Positions 16,928 to 26,534 are shown, numbered from the stretch's first letter. The stretch is 64,000 nucleotides of DNA from Thauera sp. K11 (GCF_002354895.1 NZ_CP023439.1:3534001-3598000); one strand, 5' to 3'. A program made the numbers and translations. The notes: generated by a model from the sequence alone, not told the origin.

Positions 16928-19900
16928 TCACGCGCGTTTCGGCAGCCCCGCGGCCAGCAGGTCGCCGCAGGCTGCCGCCGGCACCGGCCGGCTGAACAGG
17001 TAGCCCTGCACTTCATCACATCCCGACCCGCCGAGGAAGGCCAGTTGCGCCTCGGTCTCGACGCCTTCGGCGATCACCGTCAGTTGCAGCGTGTGCCCGA
17101 GCTGGATGATGGCCTTGACGATGGAGGCGCCGTCGGCGTCGGTCAGCATGTCACGCACGAAGGACTGGTCGATCTTCAGCTTGTCCACCGCGAGCCGCTT
17201 CAGGTAGGCGAGGCTGGAATAGCCGGTGCCGAAATCGTCGATCGAGAGCTTGACGCCCAGCGCCTTCAGCGCATGCAGCGTCTTCATCGTCGTGTCGACG
17301 TCCTGCAGCAAGATGGATTCGGTCAGTTCGAGTTCCAGGCAGTGGGGCGGCAGCCCGGAGTCGCGCAGCGCCGCGGTCACCGTCTCGAGCACGTCGCCGC
17401 GCTTGAACTGCAGCGCGGAAAGATTGACCGCGATCACCAGCGGCGCGCCGCCGCGCTCCAGCCACGCGCGCCCCTGGCGGCAGGCTTCGAGGATGACCCA
17501 CTCGCCGATGGCGACGATGTGCCCGCTCTGCTCGGCCATGGGGATGAAGCGCCCCGGCGAGATCAGCCCTTCGGCGGGGTGCTGCCAGCGCAGCAGCGCC
17601 TCGACGCCGACGATGCGCCCGGTGGCGGCGTGTACCTGCGGCTGGTAGTGCAGCACGAACTCGCGGTTGCGCAGCGCGCCCGGGAACATGCCGGTGAGCC
17701 GCATCCGCTCGACCACGTCGGCATTCATCTCGCGGGTATAGAAGCGGAAGGTGTTGCGCCCGCTTTCCTTCGCGCTATGCACCGCGGTGTCGGCGCGCTT
17801 GAGCAGGGTGTCGAAATCCCGCCCGTCGTGCGGGAACACGCTGATGCCGATCGAGAACGAGGTCGTCAGCAGGTGCCCGTCCACCGCCAGCGGCTCGGCG
17901 AAGGCGTCGCGGATGGCGTTGGCGACGGCGGCGATGCCGGCCAGGTCGCGGCCGCCCGACAGCAGCACGACGAATTCGTCGCCACTCAGGCGGGCGATGG
18001 TGTCGGTTTCCGGCACGCAGCGCCTGAGGTACTCCACCGCCCCCACCAGCAGCCTGTCGCCGACGTCGTGGCCCAGCCCTTCGTTGACGTGCTGGAAGTT
18101 GTCCAGGTCGAGGTACATCATCGCCAGCAGGCCGTAGCCGCCCTGCTCCTTGTCGGCGATCAGCGCCGCATGCTCGAAGCGGTCACGCAGCAGCAGGCGG
18201 TTGGGCAGGCCGGTCAGCGTGTCGTAGCTGGCGAGGAAGGCGACCTTCTCCTTGGCGGCGGCATGCTCGGCGCGGGTGCGCAGGGTGACGATGCCGAAGG
18301 CGAGATCGCTCGCCATCTCTTCCAGCAGGCCGACCTCGTCGGGGTTGAAGGCATGGGCGTCGCGCGAGTACAGCGTCAGCGCGCCCAGCGTCGTGCCCTC
18401 GCAGATCAGCGGCAGCGCCAGGGCGGCCTGGTAGCCGCGCTCGAGGGCGGCCTCGCGCCACGGCGCCATCTGCGGGTCGGTCAGCACGTTCTGGATGACG
18501 GCCGTCCTGCCGGTGCGGATGGCGGTGCCGACGGGGCCGCGGCCATGCTGGGATTCGTCCCAGGTGACGTGGATGTCGTCCAGGTAGCCGGCCTCGTGGC
18601 CCGACTGCGCGATCGGGCGCACGGTCTTGCCGGCGCCGGCATCCACGTAGCCCACCCACGCCATCAGGTAGCCGCCGCGTTCGACGATGAGGCGGCAGAC
18701 CTCGACCAGCAGCCGGTACTCGTCGTCGGCGTGCACCAGCGCGGTGTTGCAGTCGCTCAGCAGGCGCAGCGCGCGGTTGAGCTTTTCCTGCACAAGCTGC
18801 GCCTCCTTGCGCGCGGTGACGTCGCCGAAGGTCACCACGATGTCGCCGTCCGGCAGCTTGTAGACGAAGCGTTCGCGCCAGCCCGAAACGCGTTCGTCGG
18901 CATAGAAGCTCACCGGACACGCTTCCGGCGTGCCGCTCAGCCACACGCGGCGCATCATGTCCAGGAGGCCGCTGCCGGCGACGCCGGCAAACACGTCCTG
19001 CAGGCGCCGCCCCAGCACCTCGCCGCGCGGGATGCGGTCGATGCGCTCGGCCGCCCGGTTGAAGGCGCGGAAGTAGAAATCCCGCCCGTCGGCCGACGCC
19101 CGGAACACCGCCAGCGCGCTGCCCATGTTCTCGAACAGGGCGGTCTGCTTGGCCTCGGAGCGGCGCAGCTCGTCGGTCATGCGGCCGGCCATTGCCAGCG
19201 CGCGTGCGCGCGCGGTGAGCGTCAGCCACGCCACCCAGGCCAGCGGCGCGCTGCCGAGCACGCCCAGGGTCAGGATCAGGTCGGCGGCGTCGGTGCGCAG
19301 GCGCGCATCGAAGGCCGGCAGCGGATACGCCACCACCGTCCACGGGTGGCCGAAGATCTCGATCGGGCGCTCGATGCGGTAGCGCGCCCGCGCGCCGTCG
19401 GCCGCGCCGGCGGATTCGAACATCAGCGCATCGCGGCCGGTGCCGCGCCCATCGTAGATCTCCAGCCCCAGACCGGCGCCGGTTTCGCCGAAGTGGCTGC
19501 CGAGGATGCCGCTCATCAGGTCGTCCATGCGGAATGGCGCATACACCCAGCCCAGCAGCGCCGCGCGCCTGCCGTCCACGGTGTCGACGGACATGCCCGG
19601 CCGGTACAGCGGCAGGTACATCAGGAAACCGGACTGCACGTCCCGTTCCGTCTCCTGCATCAGCCGCACCCGGCCGGAGATCGTCGTGCCGCCCTCGTCC
19701 CGCGCGCGTTCCATGGCGGTCCGCCGCACCGCCTCGGTGTACATGTCGTAGCCGAAGGCGCGCTGGTTGCGCCAGTCGAAGGGCTCCAGGTACAGGATCG
19801 ACGAATACCATTCGCGCTCGCCGGGCGGACGCAGGTCGTAGTCGGGAAAGCCCTCCGCGCGCACCGCCTGCACATGGTCCGCCTTGTCCTCGGCCGCCAT

Positions 19901-20230
19901 CCACTGCGCGAAACCGACCCCCTGTATGCCCGGATACGTGCTCTCCAGCTTCAGCATGCGCACATAGGCGCGGAACCCGCCGCGTTCCACCACGTGCGAG
20001 GCCGCGAACAGGCCGGCCGTCCCCCACAGCACTTCCTCGTAGCTCGCCAGCCGGCCGCGGATGTTGCCGACCAGTTCGTCCACGCGAAAGGAGAATTCCT
20101 CGCGCAGCGTCGCCTTCGCATGCTCGCGCAGGGCATCCTGGACGAACCAGGTGATCGCCACGCCGGACATGAAGATGAGAACCGGGATCAGGAGCTTGCG
20201 GAATCGGGACGGGCTGCTCGGCATGGTCAT
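16928..20230 (-). CDS. Membrane CHASE-PAS-GAF-GGDEF-EAL cyclic-di-GMP protein
   Basis: A 1100-residue multi-domain sensor. In order: a membrane segment (about residues 12-30), a periplasmic CHASE domain (YPGIQGVGFAQWM, PFDWRNQRAFGYDMY), a second membrane segment (about 315-335), a PAS-like domain (about 355-465), a GAF domain (about 490-640), GGDEF with the signature SGDEF (about 660-815), and a full EAL domain (EALLRW, ELTES, IDDFGTGYSSL, DKLKIDQSFV, AEGVET). Most cyclase and phosphodiesterase signature residues seem present, so it could make or degrade c-di-GMP; which dominates cannot be told. It stands alone. Confidence 0.95.
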   Translation of the reverse strand: MTMPSSPSRFRKLLIPVLIFMSGVAITWFVQDALREHAKATLREEFSFRVDELVGNIRGRLASYEEVLWGTAGLFAASHVVERGGFRAYVRMLKLESTYPGIQGVGFAQWMAAEDKADHVQAVRAEGFPDYDLRPPGEREWYSSILYLEPFDWRNQRAFGYDMYTEAVRRTAMERARDEGGTTISGRVRLMQETERDVQSGFLMYLPLYRPGMSVDTVDGRRAALLGWVYAPFRMDDLMSGILGSHFGETGAGLGLEIYDGRGTGRDALMFESAGAADGARARYRIERPIEIFGHPWTVVAYPLPAFDARLRTDAADLILTLGVLGSAPLAWVAWLTLTARARALAMAGRMTDELRRSEAKQTALFENMGSALAVFRASADGRDFYFRAFNRAAERIDRIPRGEVLGRRLQDVFAGVAGSGLLDMMRRVWLSGTPEACPVSFYADERVSGWRERFVYKLPDGDIVVTFGDVTARKEAQLVQEKLNRALRLLSDCNTALVHADDEYRLLVEVCRLIVERGGYLMAWVGYVDAGAGKTVRPIAQSGHEAGYLDDIHVTWDESQHGRGPVGTAIRTGRTAVIQNVLTDPQMAPWREAALERGYQAALALPLICEGTTLGALTLYSRDAHAFNPDEVGLLEEMASDLAFGIVTLRTRAEHAAAKEKVAFLASYDTLTGLPNRLLLRDRFEHAALIADKEQGGYGLLAMMYLDLDNFQHVNEGLGHDVGDRLLVGAVEYLRRCVPETDTIARLSGDEFVVLLSGGRDLAGIAAVANAIRDAFAEPLAVDGHLLTTSFSIGISVFPHDGRDFDTLLKRADTAVHSAKESGRNTFRFYTREMNADVVERMRLTGMFPGALRNREFVLHYQPQVHAATGRIVGVEALLRWQHPAEGLISPGRFIPMAEQSGHIVAIGEWVILEACRQGRAWLERGGAPLVIAVNLSALQFKRGDVLETVTAALRDSGLPPHCLELELTESILLQDVDTTMKTLHALKALGVKLSIDDFGTGYSSLAYLKRLAVDKLKIDQSFVRDMLTDADGASIVKAIIQLGHTLQLTVIAEGVETEAQLAFLGGSGCDEVQGYLFSRPVPAAACGDLLAAGLPKRA

Positions 20231-20691
20231 GGAAAGGGCGCGCGCCCATGCCGGATGCGTCGCGGCACGAACCCGCCATTGCTTCGGGGGATGACGAATG
20301 TTGCGCGGATTATGCGCCAGGGCGATCGCGTGAGTGCCTGGAATCCGGACTGATGGCGGGGGAGGCGTTCCGTCGGGCTGCGGAACCCGGGTTCGCTTTG
20401 TCCGGTGCCTGGGCGGCCTCCACTCGCTCCATGTGTTTCTCTAATCCGGTCCGATGGCGGGGGATGCGTTCCGCGGGCTGCGGAACTCGCCCTCGCTGCG
20501 CTCGGGGCTCGGACAGTCCTCGCCCGCTCCACCCATCCCCCGCCACCGGACCTGCCGTGCCGCGCGGTCCGGACCGATGAAAGACATCGTAAGATGGGCC
20601 TGGATCATGCGCCGCCCGCGGCTGGCGGGCGCCTTGCGGCATGGATAGAATCGCGCCTTCCGCGGCTACCGCTCACGCCTGCCGGGACGCC
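20231..20691. other. Intergenic stretch with an imperfect direct repeat
   Basis: Between two divergent genes. Two copies of a 42-43-bp sequence (TCCGG...GATGGCGGGGGA...GGCTGCGGAAC) lie at 20344-20386 and 20445-20486, almost exactly 100 bases apart and differing at about five positions. No open frame here looks like a gene. Confidence 0.5.
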
Positions 20692-21993
20692 ATGAAGCCT
20701 CGCTCCTCTCGCCTCCGCCTGCCGGTTTCCGGCATCCTGCTCGCCACGCTGCTGGCCGCCTGCGCCACGCCGGAGCCGCCCCGCACCCAGCCTCCGGCAC
20801 CGGTCGAAAGCCGCATGCCCGGCAGCGTCCGGCCGCCGGCCACCGCGCCGGCGGCAGCCCCCGTGCCGCTGCCCGCGCCTTCACCCGCGGCGCCGGGCGG
20901 CGTGTTGCAGCCGCTGCCCGCACCCGGCCTGCCCCCTGCCGCGCCGGCGCCGTTCACCGGTCCGCAGGGCCAGGCATTGGTGCAGCAGTTGCTGCCGCCG
21001 GTGGTGACGAAGGACCGCGCCGGCTGGGCCGCCGACATCGCCGCCGCCTTCACCGCCCTGGGCCTGCCGCCGAGCGCCGAGAACTACTGCGCGGCGATCG
21101 CCGTCATCGAGCAGGAATCGACCTTCCAGGCCGACCCCGCAGTGCCCGGCCTGTCGAAGATCGTGTGGCGCGAGATCGAGGCCCGCCGCGCGAAGTACCT
21201 GATCCCGCGAGTCGCGCTCGATACCGCCCTGGCCAGGCCGTCGCCCGGCGGCCGCAGCTACCGGCAGCGCATCGACGCGCTGCGCACGGAACGCGAGATG
21301 AGCGAGCTTTTCGGCGACATGATCGACGAACTGCCGGCCGGCAAGCTGCTGCTCTCCGGCTACAACCCGGTGCGCACCGGCGGGCCGATGCAGGTCAGCG
21401 TCGCCTTCGCCGAGGAGCATGCGCGCGCCCGGCCCTATCCGCTGCCGGCCCGGGCCACGCTGCGCGACGCGGTGTTCACCCGCCGCGGCGGCCTGTACTT
21501 CGGCATCGCCCACCTGCTCGACTACCCGGCGCCCTACCGCGACCCGCTGTACCGCTTCGCCGACTTCAACGCCGGCCACTACAGCAGCCGCAACGCCGCC
21601 TTCCAGCAGGCGGTGGCACGGCTTTCCGGACGCACGCTGGCGCTCGACGGCGACCTGCTGAACTATGCCGGCGGCACCCCCGCCGCCACCGCCAGCAACA
21701 CGCAGCGCGCGGTGCTCGGCCTGTCGCGCAGGCTCGGCCTGAGCCGGGAAGAAATCCAGGCCGGCCTGCGCCAGGAGAAGGACGAATCCTTCTACCGCAC
21801 GCAGGTCTATCGGCGCGTGTTCGCCCTGGCCGACGCTGCCGCCGGCCGGCCGCTGCCGCGCGAAGCGGTGCCGCGCATCGACCTCAAGAGCCCCAAGATC
21901 CGCAGCAGGATCACCACCGGCTGGTTCGCCGAGCGCGTCAAGATGCGCTACGGCCACTGCATGGACCGCGCCGCCCTCGCCCGCAGCCTGTAG
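20692..21993 (+). CDS. DUF1615-family lipoprotein
   Basis: 433 residues from ATG 20692, chosen because it starts a lipoprotein signal (basic start, hydrophobic run, lipobox LLAAC at about residue 20-24). An upstream in-frame ATG at 20641 would bury the signal. A long Pro/Ala linker follows, then a conserved domain (YCAAIAVIEQESTFQADP, KLLLSGYNPVRTGGPMQVSV, GGLYFGIAHLLDYPAPY, FADFNAGHYSSRNAAFQ). This resembles DUF1615 proteins, whose EQES-like segment recalls lysozyme-like folds. A cell-wall role is possible but unproven. Confidence 0.8.
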   Translation: MKPRSSRLRLPVSGILLATLLAACATPEPPRTQPPAPVESRMPGSVRPPATAPAAAPVPLPAPSPAAPGGVLQPLPAPGLPPAAPAPFTGPQGQALVQQLLPPVVTKDRAGWAADIAAAFTALGLPPSAENYCAAIAVIEQESTFQADPAVPGLSKIVWREIEARRAKYLIPRVALDTALARPSPGGRSYRQRIDALRTEREMSELFGDMIDELPAGKLLLSGYNPVRTGGPMQVSVAFAEEHARARPYPLPARATLRDAVFTRRGGLYFGIAHLLDYPAPYRDPLYRFADFNAGHYSSRNAAFQQAVARLSGRTLALDGDLLNYAGGTPAATASNTQRAVLGLSRRLGLSREEIQAGLRQEKDESFYRTQVYRRVFALADAAAGRPLPREAVPRIDLKSPKIRSRITTGWFAERVKMRYGHCMDRAALARSL

Positions 21994-22116
21994 CCGCAGG
22001 CCGGCGGCGGCCACGCGCCGGGTGGCGCCGCCCGCTGGATGTTTCCGCCGCGGATCGCGACAATCGGCGCAATGATCGGGGCAACCGCCCCGTACCGCCG
22101 GAGAGGGAGAGGACGC

Positions 22117-22755
22117 GTGATTCCGTTGGACGTCGCGGTGCAGTTCATCGTCGTGTCGATCGCGCTCGCACTCGTGCCCGGGCCCGACAATCTGTTCGTC
22201 CTGCTTCAATCGGCCATCGGCGGCAGCCGCAGGGGCGTGGCCGTGACGCTCGGCCTGTGCACCGGCCTGGTCGTCCATACCGCTGCGGTCGCCCTCGGCG
22301 TAGCCGCGATCTTCCAGGCGTCGGCCACGGCCTTCACCGCGCTCAAGATCCTCGGCGCCGCGTATCTGCTCTACCTGGCGTACGGCGCCTTCAGGGCCGG
22401 CGGCGGAACGCCGGCGGGCGGCGGGACAGAGGGGGCGGCGGCGGAAAGATCGGGGCTTGCGCTGTATGGGCGCGGCGTCCTGATGAATCTCACGAACCCC
22501 AAGGTGGCGATCTTCTTCCTTGCCTTCCTGCCGCAGTTCGTGAAGGCCGATGCGGGCTCCGTCACGTTCCAGATCGCGCAACTGGGCATGCTGTTCATCC
22601 TGTCGGCGCTCGTCGTCTTCTGCGCCATCGCCTGCGCCGCCGGCAGCCTCGGCGGGTGGCTGAAGAGGTCGCCCCGCGCCATCCCGGTGATGAACAAGGT
22701 GGCCGGCTGCGTCTTCGTCGGACTGGCCGCCCGGCTGGCCATGGCCGAGCGCTGA
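22117..22755 (+). CDS. LysE/RhtB-type amino-acid exporter
   Basis: 212 residues from GTG 22117, with GAGAGGGAGAGG just upstream. The N-terminus carries the family signature ALVPGPDNLFVLLQSAIGGSRRG, and about six membrane segments follow, with MNLTNPKVAIFFLAFLPQF in the middle. Family members export amino acids or related metabolites across the inner membrane. The substrate is unknown. Confidence 0.9.
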   Translation: MIPLDVAVQFIVVSIALALVPGPDNLFVLLQSAIGGSRRGVAVTLGLCTGLVVHTAAVALGVAAIFQASATAFTALKILGAAYLLYLAYGAFRAGGGTPAGGGTEGAAAERSGLALYGRGVLMNLTNPKVAIFFLAFLPQFVKADAGSVTFQIAQLGMLFILSALVVFCAIACAAGSLGGWLKRSPRAIPVMNKVAGCVFVGLAARLAMAER

Positions 22756-22806
22756 CTTATCCCGGAGCATGGCCATGCAACACCGGGATCGTGCGTTCCT
22801 TAGCCG

Positions 22807-22962
22807 GTGCCGATCGCCTACACCTTCGCATCGTTCGACGGGCGCCTCATCGTCCCCAACTGGATCATCCCGCTGGGACAGTGGCTCACCGGCCAGCGCC
22901 ACATCGACTTGTCCGGCGTGTGGCCGGGCAGGACCGGCTGCATCGAGCGCGAAGCGCGTTGA
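22807..22962 (+). other. Short frame, possibly a gene fragment
   Basis: A GTG-started 51-codon frame (PIAYTFASFDGRLIVPNWIIPL...GVWPGRTGCIERE) is more protein-like than the other frames here, but no family is recognised and no ribosome binding site is obvious. It may be the end of a decayed gene. Confidence 0.25.
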
Positions 22963-22993
22963 GGCGCCGCCCTGCGGCGTGGCAGAGAGCTGC

Positions 22994-23320
22994 TCAGGCG
23001 GCGTGGTCGATCTGCCCGAGCGCCTGCAGGATCTCGCCGGCGGCCGTGGGGCGGACCAGCCGCGCGACTTCCTCGCCGTCGCGCAGGAACACCAGCGTGG
23101 GCCACAGCTTGACGCGGAAGGCGCGGCCCAGGCGGCGGGCGGGGCCGTCCTCGACGCGGAGGTGGCGCACGCGCGGATGCGCGGCCAGGGCGGCGGCGAT
23201 CGCCGGCTGCGCCGCCCGGCAATGGCCGCACCACGAGGCGCCGAACTCGACGACCGTCGCCCCTTCGAGCGCGTCGACCTCGCTGCGCGCAGGCTCGTGC
23301 GCGGTGGAATCGTCGTGCAA
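22994..23320 (-). CDS. Thioredoxin-like protein
   Basis: 108 residues with the redox motif WCGHC (FGASWCGHCRAAQPA) and the later cis-Pro region KLWPTLVFLRDG. It starts at TTG 23320 behind GGGAGGTG. There is no signal peptide, so it is probably a cytoplasmic thiol-disulfide reductase. It is divergent from the HAD phosphatase gene and not obviously part of an operon. Confidence 0.85.
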   Translation of the reverse strand: MHDDSTAHEPARSEVDALEGATVVEFGASWCGHCRAAQPAIAAALAAHPRVRHLRVEDGPARRLGRAFRVKLWPTLVFLRDGEEVARLVRPTAAGEILQALGQIDHAA

Positions 23321-23510
23321 GCCACACCTCCCTTCAACATCGTTCCTGGATCCTTGCGCCGCGCCCCGAGCGGGATGCGGTCGCGCGCTGCCAGTTTACC
23401 GCCGGCCCTCGTATCGGGTGCCGCAGGCGCGCGGCCGGCGGCGACGGAGCACCGGCACGCGGCGCGCGCCGGGCGCGTAGAATGGCGCCTCGCCATCCGC
23501 AGCCCAGCCC

Positions 23511-24170
23511 ATGTCCCGCTACCAGCACGTGCTGTTCGACCTCGACGGCACCCTGATCGACTCCGCGCCCGCCATCCTCGCCAGCTATCGCGAGACTTTC
23601 GCCGCCGCCGGCCGCGCGCCTGCCGTCCCCATCGACGAGGGCATCGTCGGCCCGCCGCTGCTCGAAACGCTCGAACTGCTCGCCGGCAGCACGGATGCCG
23701 CGCTGGTCGGCGAACTCGCCGCCCATTTCAAGGCCAGCTACGACACCGCCGGCTACCGCCGCACCGCCGCCTACGACGGCGTCGGCGACATGCTGACGCG
23801 CCTGGCCGCGGGCGGGTGCCGGCTCGCCATCGCCACCAACAAGCGCCTGCACCCGACGCGGCTGATCCTCGAACACCTGGGCTGGGCCGGGCATTTCGAC
23901 GCGGTCTACGCGCTCGACATGTCCGAGCCGCGCCTGCCGGACAAGGCGGCGATGATCGCGCGCCTGCTCGCCGACCGCGGCATACCGCGCGAGGCGGCGG
24001 TGTATGTGGGCGACCGCAGCGAGGATGGCGAAGCGGCCGACGCCAACCGCCTGCCCTTTCTCGCCGCGACCTGGGGCTACGGCAGCCTGGACGCGGCCGG
24101 ACTGGCGCCGCACTGGCGCGCGCTGCCCAGCCCTGCGGCGCTCGCCGACGCCGTCCTGGACGAACGATGA
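23511..24170 (+). CDS. HAD-family phosphatase, phosphoglycolate-phosphatase-like
   Basis: 219 residues. Motif I is FDLDGTLIDS (nucleophile and acid Asp), with ATNK and KAAMIARLL for motifs II/III and YVGDRSEDGEAA for motif IV. The helical cap after motif I fits the Gph/PGP subgroup. It hydrolyses a small phosphate ester, and the substrate cannot be told from sequence. Its stop overlaps the next gene (ATGA), so the two are probably co-translated. Confidence 0.88.
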   Translation: MSRYQHVLFDLDGTLIDSAPAILASYRETFAAAGRAPAVPIDEGIVGPPLLETLELLAGSTDAALVGELAAHFKASYDTAGYRRTAAYDGVGDMLTRLAAGGCRLAIATNKRLHPTRLILEHLGWAGHFDAVYALDMSEPRLPDKAAMIARLLADRGIPREAAVYVGDRSEDGEAADANRLPFLAATWGYGSLDAAGLAPHWRALPSPAALADAVLDER

Positions 24171-24610
24171 TTTCCAGTTGCTTCACCTACGGCTCGCTGA
24201 TGTGCGAGGACATCATGTCGGCGGTGTGCGGCACGGCCTGCACCCGCCATGCGCCCGCCGTGCTCGCGGACCATCGCCGCCACCCGGTGATCGGCCAGCA
24301 CTACCCTGGCATGGTGTGCGCCGCCGGCAGCACGGTCCAGGGCGTGCTCTACCTGGATCTGCCGACGGCGGCCTGGCCGCGGCTGGATGCCTTCGAAGGC
24401 GAGGAGTACGAACGCGGCCGGGTCGACGTGAGCCTTGCCGACGGCCGCACGGTCGCCGCCTGGACCTATCTCTTCAAGCCCCGCTACGCCGCCCGGCTCG
24501 CCGCCGGCGACTGGGATTTCGACCGCTTCCTGCGCCACGGCAAGGCGCGCTTCGAGGCCGCCTACCTCGGCTTCGGCGTGCTGGCACGCGACGCGGACCG
24601 CCGCGGCTGA
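24167..24610 (+). CDS. Gamma-glutamylcyclotransferase (AIG2)-like protein
   Basis: 147 residues. It starts FTYGSLMCEDIM, the YGSL signature of the GGCT/AIG2 fold. VQGVLYLDLPTAAWPRLDAFEGEEYERG supplies the family's conserved acidic residue. It overlaps the HAD gene by 4 bases. Such enzymes form 5-oxoproline from gamma-glutamyl compounds, but many relatives have unknown substrates. Confidence 0.85.
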   Translation: MISSCFTYGSLMCEDIMSAVCGTACTRHAPAVLADHRRHPVIGQHYPGMVCAAGSTVQGVLYLDLPTAAWPRLDAFEGEEYERGRVDVSLADGRTVAAWTYLFKPRYAARLAAGDWDFDRFLRHGKARFEAAYLGFGVLARDADRRG

Positions 24611-24625
24611 AACCGCCGCGGCACC

Positions 24626-25279
24626 TCAGCCGGCGAGGCGGCGCAGGTAGCCGACCACCGTCGCCGACACGCTGAGGATGTGCGCCTGCGCCGCGGCGTC
24701 GGCACGGCGCGCGTCGCCGGAGGCGATCGCGTCGATCACGTCCTGGTGCTCGCCGGCGACGCGGTCGAGGTGGGCGTCGAAGCCGCAGCTCTGCACGATG
24801 AAGAAGTCCGACATCTCGAAGTTGGCGAGCTGGCGCGCGCTGATCAGCGGCGAATGCGCCATCAGGTGCAACTGGCGATGGAAGTCGACGTTGATGCGGC
24901 GGTAGTCGGCCGCGCTCGCCGCATGCGGCGCCAGATGGTCGAGCTGCGCGTTGATGTCGCGCAGCCGCGCCAGTTCGTCCGCGGTGGCGCGGCCCGCCGC
25001 CAGGCCGGCGATGACGCCCTCCACCGCCGCGAACATGCGGTAGAAGTCCTCCACCTCGTCCGGCGCGGGCGAGATCACCTCGCAGCCGACCTGGGCGGTG
25101 ATGCGTACGAAGCCGCGCTCCTGCAGGCTGTACAGCGCCGTCATGACGGGCTGGCGGCTGACGCCGGTTTCCTCGCCGATCTCCTTCACCGGGATGCGCT
25201 CGCCGAAGCGGTAGCGCCCCGCCAGCAGGCGCTGCAGGATCTCCTGGTAGATCAGGGCTTTCTTGTGCGGGGTTTCCAT
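24626..25279 (-). CDS. GntR-family regulator, FCD subgroup
   Basis: 217 residues with an N-terminal winged helix (IPVKEIGEETGVSRQPVMTALYSLQERGFV) and a helical FCD effector domain with the usual metal-site residues (FHRQLHLMAHSP, AGEHQDVIDAI). ATG 25279 is chosen because a -10-like TAATAT on this strand lies upstream; an alternative ATG at 25324 behind AAGGGGG would add 15 residues. It is divergent from a solute-receptor/monooxygenase operon, with a perfect palindrome between them, and is its likely regulator. Confidence 0.88.
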   Translation of the reverse strand: METPHKKALIYQEILQRLLAGRYRFGERIPVKEIGEETGVSRQPVMTALYSLQERGFVRITAQVGCEVISPAPDEVEDFYRMFAAVEGVIAGLAAGRATADELARLRDINAQLDHLAPHAASAADYRRINVDFHRQLHLMAHSPLISARQLANFEMSDFFIVQSCGFDAHLDRVAGEHQDVIDAIASGDARRADAAAQAHILSVSATVVGYLRRLAG

Positions 25280-25345
25280 GTCGTCGGCGCCGCGGGCGGA
25301 AATGGCGAGGGCGGATATTAGCATCGGCCCCCTTGCATCCTACAA

Positions 25346-25365
25346 CTTGCATGCTAGCATGCAAG
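25346..25365. promoter_or_regulatory. Perfect 20-bp palindrome, likely GntR operator
   Basis: CTTGCATGCT followed directly by its exact complement. It lies between the divergent GntR gene and the receptor gene, 29 bases before the latter's ATG. A further CTTGCAT half-site occurs at 25332-25338. The position and symmetry fit an operator of a dimeric GntR regulator acting on both promoters. Confidence 0.7.
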
Positions 25366-25394
25366 CTCTACACCACAACAACCCGGAGACCCCC

Positions 25395-26534
25395 ATGCAA
25401 TCCACGCTCAAGACCTTACTCGCCGCCCTCTGCCTCGCGCTGGGCGCAGCGCCGGCACTGGCCGACATCAACGTCGGCGTGGTGTTCTCGCTCACCGGTC
25501 CGGCCGCTTCGCTCGGCCTGGAGACGAAGAAGGCGGTGGACCTGATGCCGCAGAGCCTGGGCGGCGAGAAGATCAACTACATCGTGCTCGACGACGCCAC
25601 CGATCCGGGCAACGCCGTCAAGAATGCGCGCAAGCTGGCGAGCGAGCACAAGGTGGACGTGCTGTTCGGGCCCAACCTCATCACCTCCGGCATGGCGATG
25701 GCCGACGTCGCCAACGAAGAGAAAGTGGCGCTGCTGTCGCAGGCACCGATCGAGATCGCGCCCGAAAAGCGGAAATGGGCATTCCGCGTCGAGCCCACCG
25801 CCGACGTGATGGTCGGCCGCGCGGTGGCCGACATGAAGGAGAAGGGCATCAAGACGGTCGGCTTCATCGGCTTTGCCGACTCCTGGGGCGAACTGCTGCT
25901 GAAGGCGCTGACCAGGACGACCGAAGCGGCCGGCATCAAGATCGTCGCCACCGAGCGCTACGCCCGCGTGGATACGTCGGTGACCGGGCAGTCCCTCAAG
26001 CTGCTCGCCGCCAAACCCGACGCCATCTTCGTCGGCGGCACCGGCACGCCCGCGGCGCTGCCGGCGACCACGCTGCGCGAGCGCGGCTACACCGGCCCGA
26101 TGTACCAGTCGCACGCCGTCGCCAACAAGGAGTTCCTGCGCGTCGGCGGCAAGGCCGTCGAAGGCACGCGCCTGCCGGTGGCGCCGGTGCTGGTCGCCGA
26201 GCAACTGCCGGACAGCCATCCGAACAAGAAGGTCGGACTCGGCCTGGTGCAGGCGATCGAGGCGAAGAACGGCCCCAACACGCGCTCGACCTTCGCCGGC
26301 GCGTCCTGGGACGGCTGGCTGCTGCTCGAAGGCGCCTTCACCCAGGCGCTGAAGAGCGCCAAGCCCGGCACGCCGGAGTTCCGCGAGGCGGTGCGCGACG
26401 CGCTCGAGAAGTCGCACAAGGTCGTGGGCGCCAACGGCACCTACACCATGTCGCCCACCGACCACGGCGGCTACGATCCCGCCGGCCCGGTGCTGATCGA
26501 GGTCGCCAACGGCGCGTGGAAGCTGGTCAAGTGA
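25395..26534 (+). CDS. ABC-type (branched-chain amino acid class) solute-binding protein
   Basis: 379 residues. A Sec signal (MQSTLKTLLAALCLALGAAPALA) is followed by a type-1 periplasmic-binding fold (INVGVVFSLTGPAASLG, DDATDPGNAVKNARKL). Relatives near aromatic hydroxylases bind aromatic or other organic acids rather than amino acids. No permease or ATPase is adjacent, so the transporter partners must be elsewhere. Its stop overlaps the monooxygenase start (GTGA), suggesting co-translation. Regulation by the divergent GntR protein is likely. Confidence 0.9.
   Translation: MQSTLKTLLAALCLALGAAPALADINVGVVFSLTGPAASLGLETKKAVDLMPQSLGGEKINYIVLDDATDPGNAVKNARKLASEHKVDVLFGPNLITSGMAMADVANEEKVALLSQAPIEIAPEKRKWAFRVEPTADVMVGRAVADMKEKGIKTVGFIGFADSWGELLLKALTRTTEAAGIKIVATERYARVDTSVTGQSLKLLAAKPDAIFVGGTGTPAALPATTLRERGYTGPMYQSHAVANKEFLRVGGKAVEGTRLPVAPVLVAEQLPDSHPNKKVGLGLVQAIEAKNGPNTRSTFAGASWDGWLLLEGAFTQALKSAKPGTPEFREAVRDALEKSHKVVGANGTYTMSPTDHGGYDPAGPVLIEVANGAWKLVK

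Noticed and set aside
20881..23496. 871-codon minus-strand frame across the lipoprotein, LysE and thioredoxin genes
   Set aside because: It runs through three unrelated genes and has low-complexity Arg/Ala/Gly composition.
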